A DNA stretch of 64,000 nt from UBA2883 sp964017965 (GTDB taxonomy: Bacteria; Cyanobacteriota; Vampirovibrionia; Gastranaerophilales; Gastranaerophilaceae), in the NCBI GenBank assembly GCA_964017965.1, contig CAXHNV010000004.1, positions 1 through 64,000 of the forward strand. Direction: 5' to 3'. Numbering within the stretch: the stretch's first letter is position 1; each line of letters starts with the position of its first letter. Shown here one piece after another: positions 52,359 through 60,111 of the stretch. A model generated the notes under the pieces. That model had not been told where the DNA came from. It made no database searches and worked only from the letters and a program-made list of their open reading frames with translations. A program made the translations under genes and the position numbers.

Positions 52359-53144
52359 ATGGTTTCAGCAGTAGGTTCAATCAACGGTGCTACCGGCGGA
52401 TTTATTCCAGGCTCAATGAGCGTTTATATGGATGACTCCAACTCAATTTTTTCAACAGGTATGATGTATCCAGCAATGGGTATGGGCTATGGATTTGGTC
52501 TTGGTAACGATCAAGTTTATAACTATATGGAACACGGTTTAGAAAACCAAACATCATTACAATTTGCGCAACAAGGTAACCAATTTACATTGGGTGCTTA
52601 CAACCAAATTATGAGAAAAGAATTACCTGCAATGGCAAATGCTATCAGAGACGGTGAATTTGGTAAAGCTTCTCAAATCTATAGAGAAATCGCAGCAGCA
52701 ATCGGTCACAAAAACGGCGAAGAATTAACAGAACAAAGCCAACGTGTACAATACGATCAAGCTGTAAAAGCTACAATCAACAATATGTACAGACAAGTTA
52801 ACGGTACTGATTTAGCTAGCGACATCAGAGAAGCAGGTGAAGGTTACTTCTCTAACGGATTTATGCAAGGTTTAACTTTAGGCGACCACCACAAAAACTC
52901 AGCAGAAGAAACTATCTCTTATATGACTGGTGAAGGTATCGAAGGATACTCAGGAAAGAAAATTTCTAAAAACATCGGTAAAGTTGTAGGCGGAACTGTT
53001 TCAGTAGGTGCAGCTGTAGCAGCAGGCGCAGCTATCGGTTCTATAGTTGGATGTGGTCCTGTAGGTGCAGTAATCGGCGGTGCTATCGCTTTAGGCAAAT
53101 GGTTAATTTCTGACAACACTCCTGAAACAATTACAGAAGGTTAA
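52359..53144 (+). CDS. Glycine-zipper protein of unknown function in a fold-back transcript
   Basis: 261 residues, no signal peptide. N-terminus rich in Gly, Met, Ser and Tyr (about 1-50; MMYPAMGMGYGFGLG), a helical middle (about 60-150; MRKELPAMANAIRDGEFG), then a Gly/Ala/Val-rich hydrophobic part (about 203-248; VGGTVSVGAAVAAGAAIGSIVG and VGAVIGGAIALGKWL) with spaced Gly/Ala as in glycine-zipper membrane proteins, and a polar tail. It could insert in a membrane or be a helical bundle secreted without a signal. AGGAGG Shine-Dalgarno is five bases from ATG. The transcript's ends are complementary, which would hide that site. Not recognised; a toxin-like or highly expressed structural role are both possible. 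Confidence 0.75.
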   Translation: MVSAVGSINGATGGFIPGSMSVYMDDSNSIFSTGMMYPAMGMGYGFGLGNDQVYNYMEHGLENQTSLQFAQQGNQFTLGAYNQIMRKELPAMANAIRDGEFGKASQIYREIAAAIGHKNGEELTEQSQRVQYDQAVKATINNMYRQVNGTDLASDIREAGEGYFSNGFMQGLTLGDHHKNSAEETISYMTGEGIEGYSGKKISKNIGKVVGGTVSVGAAVAAGAAIGSIVGCGPVGAVIGGAIALGKWLISDNTPETITEG

Positions 53145-53153
53145 TTAAACCTA

Positions 53154-53196
53154 AAAAACCTCCTAAACTTAACTTTAACCCAAACTAAATTTTTGA
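53154..53196 (+). repeat. 3' UTR arm of the long inverted repeat
   Basis: Begins nine bases after the TAA (53142-53144) and ends about 37 bases before the terminator. Complementary to the leader arm 52312-52358. A further short match (AATAACCT near 53215 to AGGTTATT near 52306-52313) could extend the pairing to the transcript's first bases. Confidence 0.9.
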
Positions 53197-53231
53197 AAAC
53201 CAAAAACCTTAAAAAATAACCTAAATTAAAA

Positions 53232-53261
53232 ACGCGATAGTGAAAACTATCGCATTTTTTT
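53232..53261. terminator. Bidirectional terminator (glycine-zipper gene / yajQ)
   Basis: Stem GCGATAG/CTATCGC (53234-53253, loop TGAAAA) with T7 on the plus strand and a shorter T-run on the minus strand. Confidence 0.88.
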
Positions 53262-53262
53262 G

Positions 53263-53763
53263 TTATCTATAGTTTGTGAATTGAAGAGGATAATCGTATT
53301 TTTCTTCGTTACCCCTCAAGAATTTAATCACTTCTTGTAAATCATCTTTACTTTTACCGGTTACTCTAACCTGTTCTCCTTGAATAGATGCTTGTACTTT
53401 CAACTTTGTTCCCTTTATATCGGCAACAATCTTTTTGCCAAGCTCTTGAGTTAAACCTTTTCTCAAGTTATAAACTCTTCTTACATTCCCGCCTAATGCG
53501 TTTTCTATAGGTTGAGCATCTAAAATCTTAATACTCAAACCTCGTTTAACCAACTTTGTTTGCAAAATATCATAAATATTTCTAAGCTTCATTTCATCAG
53601 CGGTTGTAATAGTAATCGATTTATCAGCTTCTAACTCAACATCTGAATTTGAATCTTTTAAATCAAATCTTGTTTGTATATCTCTTTTCACCTGATCGAT
53701 AGCGTTAACTAATTCCTGTTTATCGAACTCAGATACAACATCAAAACTACAATCTTTTGCCAT
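53263..53763 (-). CDS. yajQ: YajQ-family nucleotide-binding protein
   Basis: 166 residues, the family's usual size (DUF520). Starts CSFDVVSEFDKQELVNAIDQ, as typical, then RFDLKDSNSDVELE and RGLSIKILDAQPIENALGGNVRR, and ends RGNEEKYDYPLQFTNYR, the YPLQF-x-N-x-R end signature. Some members bind cyclic di-GMP and act as transcription partners; others bind nucleic acid. No cyclic-di-GMP genes are visible here, so the ligand is unknown. It follows a strong Shine-Dalgarno (AAGGGG) and shares a terminator with the opposite gene. Confidence 0.92.
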   Translation of the reverse strand: MAKDCSFDVVSEFDKQELVNAIDQVKRDIQTRFDLKDSNSDVELEADKSITITTADEMKLRNIYDILQTKLVKRGLSIKILDAQPIENALGGNVRRVYNLRKGLTQELGKKIVADIKGTKLKVQASIQGEQVRVTGKSKDDLQEVIKFLRGNEEKYDYPLQFTNYR

Positions 53764-53787
53764 ATAACACCCCTTTCAAAACCTATT

Positions 53788-54738
53788 CTACCGTAAAATT
53801 CTATTACATGCAACGCAATGCGAATCAATAACAGGTCTCAAAACAGGGACTATCAAACAGCAGTCCTCAGAAAAATTTTCACAGCGCGGCCCAAATTTAC
53901 AACCTTCAATATGTTCTTGAATAGTTGGCGGCTGCCCCGGTATAGTTTTTAACTCAGCATTCTCAACATTTGAAGGCAATGCCGCAAGCAACGCTTTTGA
54001 ATAAGGATGTTGAGGATTTTCAAAGAATTCATCAACTCTTGCATTCTCAACAATTCTGCCTGAATACATTACAGAAACTTCATCAGCATATTGACCAATA
54101 AGCCCCAAATCGTGAGATATCAATAAAATAGATGTCTGAAACTTGTTTTTTAAATCAGTCAACAGGTTCATAATCTGTGCCTGAATAGTAACATCCAACG
54201 CAGTAGTAGGCTCATCAGCAATGATAATATCAGCATTAGCAGCAAGTGCCATTGCAATAATAACCCTCTGTTTCATACCGCCTGATAACTCGTGAGGATA
54301 AGAGTTTACAGCTTCTTTCGGATTAGGAAACTTCACAAGATTGAGCACATCAATAATCTTTTCTTCGACCTCTTGTTTAGAAAGAGTTTTATCTTTTTTA
54401 ACAATCTCTGCAATCTGGTTACCTATCGTATATAAAGGATTCAAAGACGTCATAGGATCCTGCGGTATCAAAGCTATCTTCGTACCGCGCAAATCCTTCA
54501 ACTCTTTATTAGTCAAGGTTTTGCCGTTATAGATAATTTCTCCTGATTCAACAACCGCATTTTTGGGAAGCAAGTTAATTATACTCATAGCCGTCATTGA
54601 TTTACCGCAGCCGGATTCGCCGACAAGTGCGTGTATCTCACCTTTTTTAAGCATAAACGAAACATCGTAAAGAGTCTTAAACACACCCTCTTCTAACCTA
54701 AAAGACAAATTCAAATTTTCTATCTTTAATATCTTCAT
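53788..54738 (-). CDS. Oligopeptide/dipeptide ABC transporter ATP-binding protein (OppD/DppD type)
   Basis: 316 residues; cytoplasmic ATPase of a peptide or nickel importer. Walker A GESGCGKS (about 41), Q-loop LIPQDPMTSLNP, signature LSGGMKQR (about 150), Walker B DIIIADEPTTALD (about 170) and H-loop ISHD. The C-terminal Opp domain has the Cys pattern GCKFGPRCENFSEDC, which marks OppD/DppD/NikD. Permeases, OppF and the binding protein are not in the window, so it is an isolated component or its partners are elsewhere. Confidence 0.88.
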   Translation of the reverse strand: MKILKIENLNLSFRLEEGVFKTLYDVSFMLKKGEIHALVGESGCGKSMTAMSIINLLPKNAVVESGEIIYNGKTLTNKELKDLRGTKIALIPQDPMTSLNPLYTIGNQIAEIVKKDKTLSKQEVEEKIIDVLNLVKFPNPKEAVNSYPHELSGGMKQRVIIAMALAANADIIIADEPTTALDVTIQAQIMNLLTDLKNKFQTSILLISHDLGLIGQYADEVSVMYSGRIVENARVDEFFENPQHPYSKALLAALPSNVENAELKTIPGQPPTIQEHIEGCKFGPRCENFSEDCCLIVPVLRPVIDSHCVACNRILR

Positions 54739-54817
54739 TAATTAGTATTCTACACTAAAACTAATTATTGTACATAATCTTTTTAGAATAAAAATGGTTA
54801 ATAATTATTTTTTATAT

Positions 54818-54823
54818 TAAAAT
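54818..54823 (+). promoter_or_regulatory. -10 box of the response-regulator gene
   Basis: TAAAAT ends 7 bases before ATG 54830, again predicting a leaderless mRNA. No good -35 is visible, so activation may be needed. Confidence 0.35.
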
Positions 54824-54829
54824 AATTTT

Positions 54830-55525
54830 ATGAACAAGATATTAGTAGTAGACGATGATATAGCAATAAACGAACTGATAAAAGTCAATCTTGAAATGCA
54901 CAGCTATCAAGTATTCCAAGCATTTGACGGGACAGAAGGGTTTGCAAGTGCAAAACAAAACCTGCCCGATTTGATAATCTTAGATGTTATGATGCCTGAA
55001 GTTGACGGTTACACAGTAGCACAACGTATCCGCCAAAACGAAAACACAAAAGACATCCCAATTATTATGCTTACAGCGCTCTCTCAGCTTCAAGACAAAG
55101 TAAAAGGATTCGATATCGGAGTAGACGATTATCTTGTTAAACCGTTTGAAATAGAAGAGTTATTTGTAAGAGTACGTGCGCTTTTAAAACGCTCAAACAA
55201 AATTCCTGAATCAATGGCGGTAAAAGAGCTTTTAATCTATAAAGAAATAACGCTTTTGCCTGAAACATATTCAGTTAAAATAGGCGATGCAACAGCGAAA
55301 CTAACCCCGATAGAGTTTGAAATATTCTACATTCTGTTCCAAAACCACGGGAATATGATATCTTCAAAGAAACTCCTAAAAGACATCTGGGGCTATGAAC
55401 CTACCGACGATATCGAAACAATCCGTGTACACATAAGACACTTACGCACCAAGATAGATAAAATTGCCAACGGTAAAAAATACATAGAAACAATCTACGG
55501 TGGCGGCTATAAACTCAATATTTAG
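54830..55525 (+). CDS. OmpR/PhoB-family response regulator
   Basis: 231 residues. Receiver domain (1-120) with acidic pocket VVDDD, phospho-acceptor Asp52 in LIILDVMMPE, Thr in MLTALS and Lys in YLVKPFE. Winged-helix DNA-binding domain (about 130-231; AKLTPIEFEIFYIL, IETIRVHIRHLRTKID, IYGGGYKL). No histidine kinase is adjacent, so it is an orphan. It is similar in layout to cyanobacterial RpaA/RpaB, but this resemblance is shared by the whole family. Convergent stops with nnrD overlap by four bases. Confidence 0.9.
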   Translation: MNKILVVDDDIAINELIKVNLEMHSYQVFQAFDGTEGFASAKQNLPDLIILDVMMPEVDGYTVAQRIRQNENTKDIPIIMLTALSQLQDKVKGFDIGVDDYLVKPFEIEELFVRVRALLKRSNKIPESMAVKELLIYKEITLLPETYSVKIGDATAKLTPIEFEIFYILFQNHGNMISSKKLLKDIWGYEPTDDIETIRVHIRHLRTKIDKIANGKKYIETIYGGGYKLNI

Positions 55526-56343
55526 TCTTTAACCAGCGTATCGGTTATCGCCAGCGGAATATATTTCAACAAATCAGAAGCAAGAACCGAATACTCACTG
55601 AGCATACCGGAAGCTATTTCGCCTGTCTTACCGTGTAAATAAACAGCCAGCTTTGCGGCTTCAAACAAAGGCATTTTCTGAGCACAAAGCCCTGCAATCA
55701 TACCGGTCAAAACATCGCCTGAACCGGCTTTTGCAAGAGCACTATTACCTGTTTCATTTATATAAACTTCACCCTCATCAGAATAAACAACAGTACTATG
55801 GAGTTTCAAAACAGTCACACAACCATATTTTTCGCTCAAAAGCTTAGCATAATTCATAGGGTTTTCGATAATCTCATCAACCTCAACACCCAATAACCTT
55901 GAAGCCTCTTTCGGATGAGGAGTAATAATCAAATTCTTAGGAAGCTCAACCTCTTTTTTCATTTTAGCCAAAAGGTTTAGTCCGTCAGCATCCAATACAA
56001 CAGGACCCTCAAAGGTTGAAAGCGATTCCAACAACGACTTGAACAAAATAGATACGCTCAAATCAGTTGAAAGTCCGCACCCAAGAGACACAACGTCATA
56101 GTTATGAAGCACCTTTTTCACATCAGTAATAGGAACAAACACAACATCAGAGGTCTTCAAAGCAATAGTATTTATAACCTTAGGAGCGGAAGAAAGAGCA
56201 ACATATCCGCAGCCAACCTTTAAAGCAGATAATGAAGATAAATAAGCAGCCCCTGTATAATACTCAGAACCCGCTATATTCAAAACTTTTCCGAATGTTC
56301 CCTTATTAGAAAACTGTTCTCTTACAGGAAGTTTAAATTCCAT
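55522..56343 (-). CDS. nnrD: ADP-dependent (S)-NAD(P)H-hydrate dehydratase
   Basis: 273 residues; repairs hydrated NADH/NADPH. Seen: KGTFGKVLNIAGSEYYTGAAYLS (start block), VVLDADGLNLLA (about 120), ITPHPKEASRLLG and the catalytic NSALAKAGSGDVLTGMIAGL (about 210-228). Only the dehydratase half is present; the NnrE epimerase half often fused to it is missing. Its start overlaps trmL by 11 bases. Last gene of the long minus-strand run. Confidence 0.9.
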   Translation of the reverse strand: MEFKLPVREQFSNKGTFGKVLNIAGSEYYTGAAYLSSLSALKVGCGYVALSSAPKVINTIALKTSDVVFVPITDVKKVLHNYDVVSLGCGLSTDLSVSILFKSLLESLSTFEGPVVLDADGLNLLAKMKKEVELPKNLIITPHPKEASRLLGVEVDEIIENPMNYAKLLSEKYGCVTVLKLHSTVVYSDEGEVYINETGNSALAKAGSGDVLTGMIAGLCAQKMPLFEAAKLAVYLHGKTGEIASGMLSEYSVLASDLLKYIPLAITDTLVKD

Positions 56344-56785
56344 TTTGTCTAATCACCTCATAAACCGCTATAGCAACCGAATTAGATAAATTCAAGCTCC
56401 TCTGTCCCTCTTTCATCGGCAAAGTAACTGCCGTTTCTTGCGTAACATATTCCTGCGGCAACCCTCTTGATTCAGGTCCAAAAACAAGAAAATCACCGTC
56501 TTTATATTGAACATCAGTATACAATTTTTTGCTCTTTGTTGTCAAATAGTAAAAGTTTGAATCAGGATACTGTTCTTGCAGCTCCTCTAAAGTATCAACT
56601 TTTATAATATTAACGCTGTCCCAATAATCCAGACCAGCACGTTTTGTATACTTATCAGATAACGAAAATCCAAGCTTGCCGACTAAATATAAATTAGCAT
56701 CACAGCAAGCGCATAAACGCGCAATATTACCGGTGTTTTGCGGAATCTCCGGTTCATACAGAACCACATTAATCTTATTGCTCAC
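56333..56785 (-). CDS. trmL: tRNA (cytidine(34)-2'-O)-methyltransferase
   Basis: About 150 residues, the family's size. SPOUT-class TrmL methylates the wobble base of certain tRNA-Leu. Seen: VVLYEPEIPQNTGNIARLCA at the start, DSNFYYLTTKS, LVFGPESRGLP (about 97) and RSLNLSNSVAIAVYEVIRQ at the end, all diagnostic. No ATG fits; GTG 56785 with a GGGGA site before it is chosen, overlapping pgsA by 11 bases. Confidence 0.88.
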   Translation of the reverse strand: MSNKINVVLYEPEIPQNTGNIARLCACCDANLYLVGKLGFSLSDKYTKRAGLDYWDSVNIIKVDTLEELQEQYPDSNFYYLTTKSKKLYTDVQYKDGDFLVFGPESRGLPQEYVTQETAVTLPMKEGQRSLNLSNSVAIAVYEVIRQNGI

Positions 56786-57374
56786 CGCTATTATCCCCAA
56801 GGACAGCCTTTGCTTCAATAACAACAGGCAACCCTCTGACTACACAGAATACAATCGCTACCCAAGCTAAAGCATATCCAACGTTATAAATAACATCCGC
56901 ATTTGCAATGTTAGGAATCTTAGCCGCAATGATTACGATAAACGCTAAAACCTTAGCTACAGCATAAGTTATTCTCATAAACTTTGAGCCAGTTATCCAT
57001 TTGCAAATAGGGTTTCTTTGCATACCGAAAGGAGTTAAACCCTTTTCCATAGCTGCACTTCTGATAGTATCCGTTACAAACCCTCTTGTTAAAGCTACTA
57101 ACGGGAACCATACCGGCAACCAACCCAAAACTGCAAATATAATCCAATAAGTATTTTCAACAATTCTGTCGCTCATAATATCCAATAAAGCACCTAATTT
57201 AGATTCTTCGTGGAATTTTCTTGCAACATAACCGTCAACACCGTCTAATGCAAACGCAAGAATAGTCAACACCAACGCCCAAACAAAAGCATTCGTGTTC
57301 TCAGGGAATGCCATAATAAGATATACCCCGATAAACATTAAAAATACTCTGAATATTGTTATAAAATTAGCCAT
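56775..57374 (-). CDS. CDP-alcohol phosphatidyltransferase (PgsA-like)
   Basis: 199 residues, an inner-membrane enzyme with about six helices. The family motif DGxxAR(x8)GxxxDxxxD is seen as DGYVARKFHEESKLGALLDIMSDR (two parts; about 45-68), which binds CDP-diacylglycerol and metal. It may make phosphatidylglycerol phosphate, a step to phosphatidylglycerol and cardiolipin, but related enzymes use other head groups. Lies between the Gfo/Idh-type oxidoreductase and trmL in the run. Confidence 0.82.
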   Translation of the reverse strand: MANFITIFRVFLMFIGVYLIMAFPENTNAFVWALVLTILAFALDGVDGYVARKFHEESKLGALLDIMSDRIVENTYWIIFAVLGWLPVWFPLVALTRGFVTDTIRSAAMEKGLTPFGMQRNPICKWITGSKFMRITYAVAKVLAFIVIIAAKIPNIANADVIYNVGYALAWVAIVFCVVRGLPVVIEAKAVLGDNSGEQ

Positions 57375-57394
57375 GTCTCTCCCCTATAAATTAC

Positions 57395-58399
57395 CTATTG
57401 TTTAACTCTTGAAAGAACGAAGTTTTTCTCTTTCTCGTCTAACTTCTCAACATCTCTTCCGAGCATAACTTTTTCAGCTTCTTCTAAGATACTAACGACA
57501 TTATAACCGTTTTCACCGTCAGAACGAGCCTTCAAACCTGATTCACAACATCTTACAAAGTGCTGACACTCAAGTTTCAAAGGTTCAATCTCAAGGTAAT
57601 CCAAAGGGATATCTTGAGTTTTGCCTGCTGCAAAGTTATCATATAATTTCAATTTGTTTTCTTGAACAGTATCATCCAAAATAGCAGTAGCCTTTGTACC
57701 TCTAACAAGTAATGTAACGTGTTTTTGAGGTGTAATCCAACTGTCTGAAATGTAACCGAGAACACCGTCTTCAAACTCAATACAAATATGAGTAATATCC
57801 ATAATAACGTTCTTATCAGTTGAACAACCAACTGCAGAAACAACCTTAACAGGATTTTTACCCGTAACATAAGATATCATAGAAACATCGTGCGGTGCCA
57901 AATCCCACATTACACTTCTGTCGTTCTTGAAGTAGTTAACATTCAATCTGTCACTCTGAGCGTAAACAATATCACCCAACTCACCTGAATCAACCAACAT
58001 CTTCAATCTGTTAACAGCAGGGTGGTAAAGCAACAAGTGACCTACCATAAGAACCAACCCTTTTTCATTAGCAAGTTCCATAAGGTCCTTTGCTTCCTGA
58101 GCTACTGTTGAAATAGGTTTTTCAACATAAACGTGTTTTCCTGCTTCAAGCATTGTTTTTACTATTTTATAGTGGGTATGGCTCGGAGTAACAACCGCAA
58201 CCGCAGTAATTTCAGGGTTATTAATAATCTCGTTCATATCACTAACAACATTAATCGTAGGATACAATGTTTTAATCTTTTCTCTGGTTTCCGCATCCAA
58301 ATCGCAAACCGTATCTAAAACATTCAAGTTAAAGAAGTTACGAACAATATTCTTGCCCCACATCCCATAACCTATAACCGCTATTTTTTGATTTTTCAT
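57395..58399 (-). CDS. Gfo/Idh/MocA-family oxidoreductase
   Basis: 334 residues; NAD(P)-dependent sugar or inositol-type oxidoreductase. Rossmann loop IAVIGYGMWGKNIVRNF at the start, PSHTHYKIVKTMLEAGKHVYVEKPI with the conserved Lys (about 75-97), then the alpha/beta domain with DLAPHDVSMISY. The substrate is not readable; members next to cell-surface genes often act on UDP-sugars. Here it follows panC by 12 bases and precedes pgsA by 20. Confidence 0.85.
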   Translation of the reverse strand: MKNQKIAVIGYGMWGKNIVRNFFNLNVLDTVCDLDAETREKIKTLYPTINVVSDMNEIINNPEITAVAVVTPSHTHYKIVKTMLEAGKHVYVEKPISTVAQEAKDLMELANEKGLVLMVGHLLLYHPAVNRLKMLVDSGELGDIVYAQSDRLNVNYFKNDRSVMWDLAPHDVSMISYVTGKNPVKVVSAVGCSTDKNVIMDITHICIEFEDGVLGYISDSWITPQKHVTLLVRGTKATAILDDTVQENKLKLYDNFAAGKTQDIPLDYLEIEPLKLECQHFVRCCESGLKARSDGENGYNVVSILEEAEKVMLGRDVEKLDEKEKNFVLSRVKQ

Positions 58400-58411
58400 A
58401 CTTTATTTCCC

Positions 58412-59266
58412 TTATTTTAAATAAATATTATCTATTAATCTAACCCCTGCAACTCTGCACGCAATCAAAACAAGTGTGTCATCATCAGCAACAGTCTTAT
58501 CTTCTAAATCTGTCTTATCTACAAACTCAAGATATTCTAAATCGTGCTTGTCTGTTAAAAACTTGAACGCAGTTTCTTTCAGCGCTTCAACATTAGTAAT
58601 TCCTTGAGAGTAGCAAGACTTGATGTTATTTAATATTTTACTCAAGACAAGCGCGTCTTCAAGTCCGTTTTCATCAAGATACTTATTTCTTGAACTCATA
58701 GCAAGCCCGCTCTCTTCACGTACAATAGGGCATTGAATAAGTTCTATAGGCACATTCAAGTCTTTAACCATTTTGTTCAAAATAATAAACTGCTGAGCGT
58801 CTTTTTGACCAAAGAAACCATAATCTGCCTGAGTGATATTAAACAGTTTCAATACAACCGTGCAAACCCCGTCGAAATGACCTACACGGGATTTACCACA
58901 TAATTTGTTAACATAGAAAAACGGAGGTGCAACATAAGTCAAAGTATCGTTAGAAAGTCTTTGACCTTCTCCGTACATCTCATCGGCAGAAGGAGCAAAA
59001 ACAACATCTGCACCAATCCCTTCAGCCAATTTAACATCATCTTCTAAAGTTCTCGGGTACTTGTCATAATCCTCTGAAGGTCCGAACTGTATAGGGTTAA
59101 CAAAAACAGAAACAATAACCTTATCACATTTTTCAACAGCTTTTTTAATCAAAGAAGCGTGACCTGCGTGTAAAGCACCCATTGTTGGAACAACACCAAC
59201 AACGAACCCTTCTTTTTTCCATTCCTTAACTTTTTGTTTAACTTCTTCTATCTTATGGACTAGCAT
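58412..59266 (-). CDS. panC: Pantothenate synthetase
   Basis: 284 residues; joins pantoate and beta-alanine with ATP. Seen: PTMGALHAGHASLIKKA with the HxGH motif (about 27-40), FVNPIQFGPSEDYDKYPRT, FFGQKDAQQFIIL and MSSRNKYLD near 180, a KMSKS-like loop. Overlaps panB by seven bases. With panB and coaBC at 62904 it forms part of coenzyme A biosynthesis. Confidence 0.95.
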   Translation of the reverse strand: MLVHKIEEVKQKVKEWKKEGFVVGVVPTMGALHAGHASLIKKAVEKCDKVIVSVFVNPIQFGPSEDYDKYPRTLEDDVKLAEGIGADVVFAPSADEMYGEGQRLSNDTLTYVAPPFFYVNKLCGKSRVGHFDGVCTVVLKLFNITQADYGFFGQKDAQQFIILNKMVKDLNVPIELIQCPIVREESGLAMSSRNKYLDENGLEDALVLSKILNNIKSCYSQGITNVEALKETAFKFLTDKHDLEYLEFVDKTDLEDKTVADDDTLVLIACRVAGVRLIDNIYLK

Positions 59267-60111
59267 AGTGAACCCTCACTTTTTAATAGATATAATTCTT
59301 GCTCAGACAAATGAAAAACTTCATCTTCAGACGGGAACTTACTGTCCTTTACGTCTTTGATAAACTCTTCTGAAGAATTCTTAATAGTTTCTTTCAAATT
59401 AGCATATTGTCTTGCAAAATGCGGTTTGTAATCAGAGAACTTGCCCAACATGTCATCAGAAACCAACACCTGACCTGAACAGAATCTGCCTGCCCCGATT
59501 CCAATAGTCGCAATTTCAATGTTTTCAGTAATATATTGAGAGCTTTCTTCCGGCACCAGTTCCAAAACAACCGCAAAAGCACCTGCTTCTTGCAATTGTT
59601 TTGCCTGTTCAAGAATATTCATCGTATCAGACAAAGTTTTACCCTGAATAAGATTACCACCAATAGTGTTTTTAGATTGAGGAGTAAATCCCAAATGAGC
59701 CAAAACAGGAATGCCTGACTGAACACATCGTTTTATAACACTTAAAATGTAGTCATTGCAGCCCTCAATCTTAACGGCATTAGCACCGGCTTTTATAAAG
59801 TCTCCTGCGTTTCTGATAGCTTCTTCAAGCGAGATATTGTAGCTCATAAACGGCATATCAGCAATAACCATTGCACGATTAACCCCTCTTGAAACAGCAC
59901 CCACAAAAATCAACATCTCCGTCATAGAAACAGAATGTGTTGATTCATAACCGAGAGCAACATTTGCTAATGAGTCACCAACCAAAACAATATCTGCACC
60001 CGCTTCATCAATATATTTTGCAGTAGAATAATCATAAGCAGTTAAAACGGCGATTTTTTCACCGTTTTCAAACATAGATTTAATTGTTTTAACTGTAACT
60101 TTTTTAGCCAT
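59260..60111 (-). CDS. panB: 3-methyl-2-oxobutanoate hydroxymethyltransferase
   Basis: 283 residues; transfers a one-carbon unit from methylene-tetrahydrofolate to ketoisovalerate, first step to pantothenate. Seen: VLTAYDYSTAKYIDEAGADIVLVGDSL with the metal Asp (split here), LGYESTHSVSMTEM, ADMPFMSY, KIEG and VLELVP (catalytic Glu at about 180). Its ATG overlaps the yvcK stop (TAATG). The C-terminal tail of about 20 residues beyond the usual end is acidic. Confidence 0.95.
   Translation of the reverse strand: MAKKVTVKTIKSMFENGEKIAVLTAYDYSTAKYIDEAGADIVLVGDSLANVALGYESTHSVSMTEMLIFVGAVSRGVNRAMVIADMPFMSYNISLEEAIRNAGDFIKAGANAVKIEGCNDYILSVIKRCVQSGIPVLAHLGFTPQSKNTIGGNLIQGKTLSDTMNILEQAKQLQEAGAFAVVLELVPEESSQYITENIEIATIGIGAGRFCSGQVLVSDDMLGKFSDYKPHFARQYANLKETIKNSSEEFIKDVKDSKFPSEDEVFHLSEQELYLLKSEGSLC

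Noticed and set aside
52306..53222. The inverted repeats around the glycine-zipper gene as ends of a mobile element
   Set aside because: No transposase, no visible target duplication outside the arms, and the arms fit the transcript's ends and reach exactly to the start codon.
53232..53261. Hairpin after the glycine-zipper gene as a further regulatory arm
   Set aside because: It is a compact stem with T-run, sufficient as an ordinary terminator.
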